The notes under the pieces were generated by a model that was given only the letters and a program-made list of their open reading frames with translations, was not told the origin of the DNA and made no database searches. A DNA stretch of 51,109 nt from Aequorivita sp. (GTDB lineage: Bacteria > Bacteroidota > Bacteroidia > Flavobacteriales > Flavobacteriaceae): the NCBI GenBank assembly GCA_026646335.1, contig JAPKFY010000008.1:1-51109 (forward strand), given 5' to 3'. The position numbers and the translations under genes were made by a program. Shown piece by piece: positions 46,901 through 51,109 of the stretch. Every line of letters begins with the position of its first letter. Positions within the stretch are counted from its first letter, which is position 1.

Positions 46901-48079
46901 TTATTGAAAAGCGTTAAGCCCAGTAATGTCCAGACCTGTAATTAACAAATGAATGTCATGCGTTCCTTCGTAAGTTATCACGCTTTCAAGGTTCATGGAA
47001 TGGCGCATAATACTGTATTCACCTGTAATGCCCATTCCGCCGAGCATTTGTCTAGCTTCTCTCGCAATGTTGATGGCCATATCCACATTGTTGCGTTTTG
47101 CCATAGAGATTTGTGCACTGGTTGCTGTTCCTGCATTTCGCATTACGCCCACACGCCAAGCCAACAGTTGTGCTTTGGTGATTTCGGTAATCATTTCGGC
47201 AAGTTTTTTCTGCTGAAGTTGGAATTGGCCAATTGGCTTTCCAAATTGCATTCTCTCTTTTGAATAGCGAAGTGCGGTATCATAACAATCCATTGCAGCG
47301 CCTATTGCGCCCCAAGCAATTCCATAACGTGCAGAATCTAAACAGCCAAGCGGCGCGCCTAAACCTGATTTGTTTGGAAGCAAGTTTTCCTTCGGCACTT
47401 TTACGTTGTCAAAAATAAGTTCGCCCGTTGCCGAAGCACGGAGCGACCATTTGTTGTGGGTTTCGGGGGTAGAGAAGCCTTGCATGCCACGTTCTACAAT
47501 CAGGCCGTGGATTCGTCCTTCCTCATTTTTTGCCCAAACTACGGCAACCTGTGCAAAAGGCGCATTGCTGATCCACATTTTGGCGCCATTCAAAAGGTAG
47601 TGGTCGCCCTTGTCTTTGAAATTAGTGGTCATCCCGCCGGGATTGCTTCCATGGTCTGGTTCGGTCAATCCGAAACACCCCATCCATTCGCCTGAAGCGA
47701 GTTTTGGCAAGTATTTTTTGCGTTGTTCTTCGTTTCCATATTTCCAGATTGGATACATAACAAGAGAAGATTGAACCGAAGCCGTGCTGCGAACACCACT
47801 GTCGCCGCGCTCAATTTCCTGCATAATCAATCCGTACGAAATTTGGTCAAGCCCGGCGCCGCCGTATTCTTCGGGAATGTAAGGGCCAAAAGCACCAATC
47901 TCGGCAAGGCCTTTAATGATTTGGCTAGGAAATTCAGCCTTTTGGGCGTATTCTTCTATAATGGGCGATACGTCGCGCTTCACCCAATCACGGGCAGCTT
48001 GGCGTACCAATTTGTGTTCGTCGGAAAGTAATTCGTCAAGATTGTAGTAATCTGGAGCTTCGAATAAATCTGGTTTCAT
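46901..48079 (-). CDS. gcdH: Acyl-CoA dehydrogenase, glutaryl-CoA dehydrogenase type
   Basis: The 392-residue flavoenzyme has GCFGLTEPDHGSNPGGM (FAD and substrate contact), a middle beta domain and the C-terminal YEGTHDIHLLITG, whose Glu is the catalytic base in this family. The closest type appears to be glutaryl-CoA dehydrogenase, which makes crotonyl-CoA and CO2 in lysine and tryptophan breakdown. No electron-transfer flavoprotein gene is adjacent. A TACATTTG box lies 21 bases upstream of the start. Confidence 0.88.
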   Translation of the reverse strand: MKPDLFEAPDYYNLDELLSDEHKLVRQAARDWVKRDVSPIIEEYAQKAEFPSQIIKGLAEIGAFGPYIPEEYGGAGLDQISYGLIMQEIERGDSGVRSTASVQSSLVMYPIWKYGNEEQRKKYLPKLASGEWMGCFGLTEPDHGSNPGGMTTNFKDKGDHYLLNGAKMWISNAPFAQVAVVWAKNEEGRIHGLIVERGMQGFSTPETHNKWSLRASATGELIFDNVKVPKENLLPNKSGLGAPLGCLDSARYGIAWGAIGAAMDCYDTALRYSKERMQFGKPIGQFQLQQKKLAEMITEITKAQLLAWRVGVMRNAGTATSAQISMAKRNNVDMAINIAREARQMLGGMGITGEYSIMRHSMNLESVITYEGTHDIHLLITGLDITGLNAFQ

Positions 48080-48100
48080 ATGCTATAATTTAAAGGAGTA

Positions 48101-48108
48101 CAAATGTA
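48101..48108 (-). promoter_or_regulatory. Putative -7 element (TACATTTG) for the dehydrogenase gene
   Basis: On the minus strand this is an exact TAnnTTTG, 21 bases before the start at 48079. Confidence 0.55.
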
Positions 48109-48128
48109 GAAATCACAAGTTGAAAGAC

Positions 48129-48839
48129 CTACATTTTCAAGTAAAATTCCTGAACGAGTTTTTTATAATCGTCAGTGTAATTATGTCGCGAAATTTCAAT
48201 GGTGAGATTTTCAATTTTTGATGAAACATTATCAAATGAAAGCTCCAAAATGCTTCTTTTTTCTTCAGATTCTTCATTGCCACGAACCCTACAAATCCGC
48301 TTCGGGAAAAGGTTTACCCCTGAAGCCAATGCAATAAAATTTTCTTCTTCTTTTCGAGGAATGATTACAGCAAATATTCCTTCGTCAGAGAGCAGAAGCG
48401 AAGCGCTTTCAATCAATTCATCAAAAGGAAGCGCATCGGTAAAACGCGCTATATCACGAGATTCATCTGCAGTTTTGTAATCTTCGGAGTAGAATGGTGG
48501 ATTGGAAATTATGAGGTCGTATTTTTCCGCTATTTCTTCAACGAACTCTTCCAAAGAGGCGTGATAGCAAAAAAGCCTATCGGCCCACGGGGAGTTTTCA
48601 AAATTATCAACACATTGTTCGAAAGCATTTTCGTCAATTTCAAGGGCGTCTATCATTTCGGCATTGGAACGCTGGGCAAGTTGCAAAGCAATAATTCCCG
48701 TGCCTGCGCCAATATCCAAAATTGAAAAGGGCTTATTTATCAGGGAAACCCAAGCCCCCAGCAAAATGCCGTCTGTGCCAATCTTCATTGCGCAACGGTC
48801 TTGCTCAACAGTGAATTGTTTGAATTTAAAAGGCTTCAA
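48129..48839 (-). CDS. trmN6: tRNA1(Val) (adenine(37)-N6)-methyltransferase
   Basis: The 236-residue SAM-dependent enzyme has the motifs LDIGAGTGIIALQLAQR and DLIISNPPFYSEDYK (NPPF catalytic motif), typical of TrmN6/YfiC. It methylates A37 in tRNA-Val. Its entire 5' leader of 107 bases, back to the rimM stop codon, is a heptamer repeat. Confidence 0.9.
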   Translation of the reverse strand: MKPFKFKQFTVEQDRCAMKIGTDGILLGAWVSLINKPFSILDIGAGTGIIALQLAQRSNAEMIDALEIDENAFEQCVDNFENSPWADRLFCYHASLEEFVEEIAEKYDLIISNPPFYSEDYKTADESRDIARFTDALPFDELIESASLLLSDEGIFAVIIPRKEEENFIALASGVNLFPKRICRVRGNEESEEKRSILELSFDNVSSKIENLTIEISRHNYTDDYKKLVQEFYLKM

Positions 48840-48841
48840 TG

Positions 48842-48946
48842 GATTTTAGATTTACGATTGCCGATTGCTGATTGAAGATTTTGGAATTTGGGATTTACTT
48901 TTTGGGACTTATTTGGAATTTGGTGCTTGTAATTTGGAATTTGCTG
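48842..48946 (-). repeat. Fifteen-unit degenerate heptamer array between rimM and trmN6
   Basis: From 48842 to 48946 the sequence divides into exactly fifteen 7-mers. Six start GATT (GATTTTA, GATTTAC, GATTGCC and so on), later ones are TTTGGAA-like. It begins two bases upstream of the trmN6 start codon and ends next to the rimM stop codon, so the whole gap is repeat. Confidence 0.85.
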
Positions 48947-49471
48947 TTAAAGGTACATTTCAATCAACCCTTCCGGCACATTCAAAAGAATGGTTTTAGT
49001 TTCACGATCCACTTTTTTAATGAAATGGTCGATCATCGGTATCAAAATTTGTTTTCCGTCCCGATCAATTTCAAACAGGGCCTGTGAAGAAGTGTCGTTA
49101 ACACCTGTAATTTTACCAATTTTTCCAAAAACCTCATCTTTCGCAGTAAAGCCTATGATTTCGTGATAGTAGAATTTATTGCCAGAAAGTTTTGGAAGAA
49201 ATTTCAAGGGCAGGTAAAGATGCGCGCCAATCAGAGCATCCGCTTCGGCTTCGGTTTTTACATCCTCAAAACGCACGCGAAGCAGTTCGCTTTTGTGCAG
49301 TGAGCTTTCTTCAATAAAAAATGGAATCAGGTTTTTGCGTTGTTCCACAAAAACCGATTCCATTTCAGTAAAAAGTTCGGGTTCGTCTGTGTCAAGTTTA
49401 ATGAGCAGTTCCCCCTTAAAGCTGTATTTTCTAACGATTTTGCCCAAGTAGAAGCAATTCTCCTTTTGCAT
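48947..49471 (-). CDS. rimM: Ribosome maturation factor RimM
   Basis: The 174-residue protein has the N-terminal GKIVRKYSFKGELLIKLDTDEPE (split over residues 9-31) and the C-terminal PRC-barrel domain (GFTAKDEVFGKIGKITGV, IPMIDHFIKKVDRETKTILLNVPEGL). RimM binds S19 and assists 30S head assembly. It follows rpsP by 11 bases, the usual pair. Confidence 0.95.
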   Translation of the reverse strand: MQKENCFYLGKIVRKYSFKGELLIKLDTDEPELFTEMESVFVEQRKNLIPFFIEESSLHKSELLRVRFEDVKTEAEADALIGAHLYLPLKFLPKLSGNKFYYHEIIGFTAKDEVFGKIGKITGVNDTSSQALFEIDRDGKQILIPMIDHFIKKVDRETKTILLNVPEGLIEMYL

Positions 49472-49482
49472 CGTTCTGAAAT

Positions 49483-50082
49483 TTATGCTTCTTTCCCTTC
49501 GCCTTCGGTAGCTTCAGCGGAGGAAGGTTCGTCTTCTTTTGTCTCTTCAGCAGGAGCTTCAGTAACAGGAGTTTCGGTAGCTTCAGTTTCTACTGCTTCA
49601 GCTTCCTCAGTTACTTCTTCTGCAGGAGCAGCGGCAGCGGCAGCATCAGCCGCACGTTTGTCGCTTACAGCTTTTTCAGCAGCAAGTTTTTCAGCTTTCG
49701 CTTTGTCCTTAGCATCAGAAAGAGTTGCTTTTTTGTGGTCAATTGAACCTTTTTTAGATTCCAACCACTCGTTGAATTTTGCTTCGGCTTGTTCTTCAGT
49801 CAAAGCGCCTTTGCGAACACCACCAGCAAGGTGGTTTTTCATTAAAGCTCCTTTGTAAGAAAGAATAGCGCGGGCAGTATCTGTAGGTTGTGCTCCATTT
49901 TGAAGCCACTTTACAGTGCTGTCCACATCTAGGTCAATCTGTGCAGGGTTGGTCGTTGGATTGTAAAATCCTAATTTTGCAAGGAATTTACCATCCCTTT
50001 TGCTACGGCTATCAGCCGCGATAATCCAGAAATAAGGCTTACCTTTCTTCCCGTGTCTTTGTAGTCTGATTTTTACAGGCAT
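49483..50082 (-). CDS. rpsP: 30S ribosomal protein S16 with a long acidic tail
   Basis: Residues 1-82 or so are ordinary S16 (PVKIRLQRHGKKGKPYFWI, GFYNPTTNP, VKWLQNGAQPTDTA). The C-terminal ~115 residues are an extension: a helical linker, then a long Ala/Glu/Thr-rich acidic tail. E. coli S16 has only 82 residues. The last part, SSAEATEGEG, is encoded by a near-palindromic GC-rich stretch at about 49497-49527 and may derive from an inserted repeat. Transcription starts from a well-formed promoter upstream. Confidence 0.96.
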   Translation of the reverse strand: MPVKIRLQRHGKKGKPYFWIIAADSRSKRDGKFLAKLGFYNPTTNPAQIDLDVDSTVKWLQNGAQPTDTARAILSYKGALMKNHLAGGVRKGALTEEQAEAKFNEWLESKKGSIDHKKATLSDAKDKAKAEKLAAEKAVSDKRAADAAAAAAPAEEVTEEAEAVETEATETPVTEAPAEETKEDEPSSAEATEGEGKEA

Positions 50083-50131
50083 ATTAAAATTAATTTTTGG
50101 GGTTCCCGACCCCGGTTATAATTAAGGACGG

Positions 50132-50163
50132 CAAAGATAGTATATTTTCTTTTTGAAATTCAA
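50132..50163 (-). promoter_or_regulatory. rpsP promoter: -7 TATCTTTG with TTG 21 bases upstream
   Basis: On the minus strand an exact TAnnTTTG (50132-50139) is preceded by TTG at 50161-50163 with a 21-base spacer. The leader to rpsP is about 45 bases. Confidence 0.65.
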
Positions 50164-50182
50164 CCAATTAAAGTTTTTATTT

Positions 50183-50190
50183 TACATTTG
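50183..50190 (+). promoter_or_regulatory. Putative -7 element (TACATTTG) for the DUF6252 gene
   Basis: An exact TAnnTTTG lies 27 bases before the start at 50218, divergent from the rpsP promoter. Confidence 0.55.
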
Positions 50191-50217
50191 TCAAAACCCC
50201 TAAATACCACTTAACCG

Positions 50218-51012
50218 ATGAAAAATATTCTATTTGTTCTTTTAGCCGCTTTATCACTTATTTCCTGTGAAGATATAGAAACCAATGATGTTGCTTTGCA
50301 AGCCAATGTGGACAATAGGTTATACAGATCTAATGATGCGCGTGTAGCTTTAAATGAAAACGGCAGCCTTACCATTCAAGGGTTTACTGATGAGGAATCT
50401 CTTACATTGCACGTTTCGCGCTTGGCCGAAGGAAATTTCACCATTGCCGAAGGCCTCCCCAATTATGCGATTTATGAAGATATTGGCGGGAGTATATACA
50501 CCACAAGGCCTAATGGGGAAGGGGTGATTACGATTTCAGAAGTGAACGAAGCTAACAAAACCCTTTCAGGGACTTTCAATTTCAACGCTTTTCTTCCAGG
50601 TATTGACACAATATATGTTTCAAAAGGGGCTTTGCACAATGTTTCTTATTCGGGTGGCGATATTACAGATCCAACCAATGCGGGAACTTTTAGTGCCAAA
50701 GTTGATGGCAATCAGTTTTTGCCAATAACCGTAACTTCCCGCAACACGGGCAACACCATAATAACTTCGGGGAGCACGGCAAATTCCACTATTTTGATTT
50801 CAGTAACCGCAAATGTGGAGCCAGGTGAATACACTTTGCCTAGAGTAGGTTTTTCTGCAAAATTCCAAGGTGTTAACGGCCCTGAAACTACTGCTGGTGG
50901 ATTGATAAAAATTATAGAGCACAACACTACTGAAAAAACCCTAAAGGGAACTTTTTCCTTTATCACAAACCGATCTGAAATAACCGAAGGTCAGTTTGAT
51001 GTTGCTTATTAA
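50218..51012 (+). CDS. DUF6252 lipoprotein with two tandem domains
   Basis: The 264-residue protein has a lipoprotein signal (lipobox LISC, Cys17) and two similar beta-rich domains, about 25-125 and 155-255. Each has an opening VDNRLY/VDGNQF strand, a central LxxG region and a closing KTLSGTFNFNA/KTLKGTFSFIT segment. This is the DUF6252 pattern seen in flavobacterial surface lipoproteins, here doubled. Function is unknown. Confidence 0.75.
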   Translation: MKNILFVLLAALSLISCEDIETNDVALQANVDNRLYRSNDARVALNENGSLTIQGFTDEESLTLHVSRLAEGNFTIAEGLPNYAIYEDIGGSIYTTRPNGEGVITISEVNEANKTLSGTFNFNAFLPGIDTIYVSKGALHNVSYSGGDITDPTNAGTFSAKVDGNQFLPITVTSRNTGNTIITSGSTANSTILISVTANVEPGEYTLPRVGFSAKFQGVNGPETTAGGLIKIIEHNTTEKTLKGTFSFITNRSEITEGQFDVAY

Positions 51013-51037
51013 CTGCAATTTTTATTAAAAGTTTTAT

Positions 51038-51068
51038 ACCGCTCCCATAACAAGGAGCGGTTTTTTTT
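51038..51068 (+). terminator. Intrinsic terminator after the DUF6252 gene
   Basis: The stem ACCGCTCC/GGAGCGGT (8 bp) with an eight-base loop is followed by seven more T residues. Confidence 0.92.
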
Positions 51069-51109
51069 ATTGTGAACAACTCGTAATAATTTAACTTCCC
51101 AAAGGCGGT

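Noticed and set aside
48842-48946. Repeat arrays considered as a CRISPR array
   Set aside because: Units are 7 nt with no spacers between them and the words drift; there are no cas genes in the window.

Overview
The window is a contiguous, gene-dense stretch of a low-GC Bacteroidota chromosome, almost certainly Flavobacteriaceae. The support is: type 9 secretion (T9SS) C-terminal sorting domains, TonB-dependent transport, Bacteroidota-only families (DUF4301, DUF3098, DUF4271, DUF4296, DUF3127, DUF6252), start codons with little Shine-Dalgarno signal, and many TAnnTTTG -7 promoter elements. I see no rRNA, tRNA, CRISPR array, prophage or intact insertion sequence. Most of the content is core housekeeping; the unusual material is in short repeats, a few variant proteins and the regulatory leaders.

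Layout. 1-2.7 kb: end of an unknown gene, DUF4301 protein, ArfB-type ribosome rescue hydrolase, a secreted PepSY-like protein. 2.7-6.6 kb: a sigma-54 response regulator facing a hybrid histidine kinase that ends in an HPt domain. 6.6-9.2 kb: TPP riboswitch controlling a TonB-dependent receptor, presumably for thiamine or a precursor. 9.2-13.7 kb: degenerate Rieske-like lipoprotein, greA with a hairpin-rich leader, HIT protein, zinc-ribbon membrane protein, histidine kinase, flavin reductase, DUF3127 protein with an SSB-like tail. 13.8-20.8 kb: aat, a secreted peptidylarginine-deiminase-like enzyme, a short TPR protein, tag, a TonB-like protein, and the ftsX-DUF3098-uppP-truB operon. 20.9-31.7 kb: UbiA prenyltransferase, leuS loaded with short repeats, YugP-like protease, saccharopine dehydrogenase family, DUF423, pckA, hemD-like, DUF4271, polyprenol-phosphate mannose synthase. 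31.8-41.9 kb: dihydroorotase, DUF4296 lipoprotein, epimerase, tyrS, LuxE-like protein, a T9SS cargo, a PhoB/PhoR-like two-component system, a MurG-like glycosyltransferase, trmB. 41.9-51 kb: LysE exporter, alkyltransferase-like protein, an Fe-S group (Mrp, NifU-like, ferredoxin reductase, ferredoxin), metallophosphoesterase, glutaryl-CoA-type dehydrogenase, trmN6, rimM-rpsP, and a two-domain DUF6252 lipoprotein.

The most striking pattern is a set of degenerate short tandem repeats with a strict 7-nt period but different words at each site. They fill whole intergenic leaders (exactly fifteen 7-mers between rimM and trmN6; six between the TonB-like gene and tag), sit upstream of the DUF3098 gene, extend the P3 arm of the TPP riboswitch, and occur twice inside leuS as translated sequence. 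leuS also carries three copies of a GC-rich TTCG-loop palindrome, all in frame and all in loops. Two 6-nt (GAAATC) arrays lie where -33 promoter elements should be. Other points worth following are a Mrp ATPase with no CxxC motif next to a NifU-type scaffold, an SSB-like C-terminal tip on the DUF3127 protein, a PPAD-like catalytic layout in the secreted deiminase, several candidate leaderless mRNAs, and a greA leader with tandem terminator-like hairpins.
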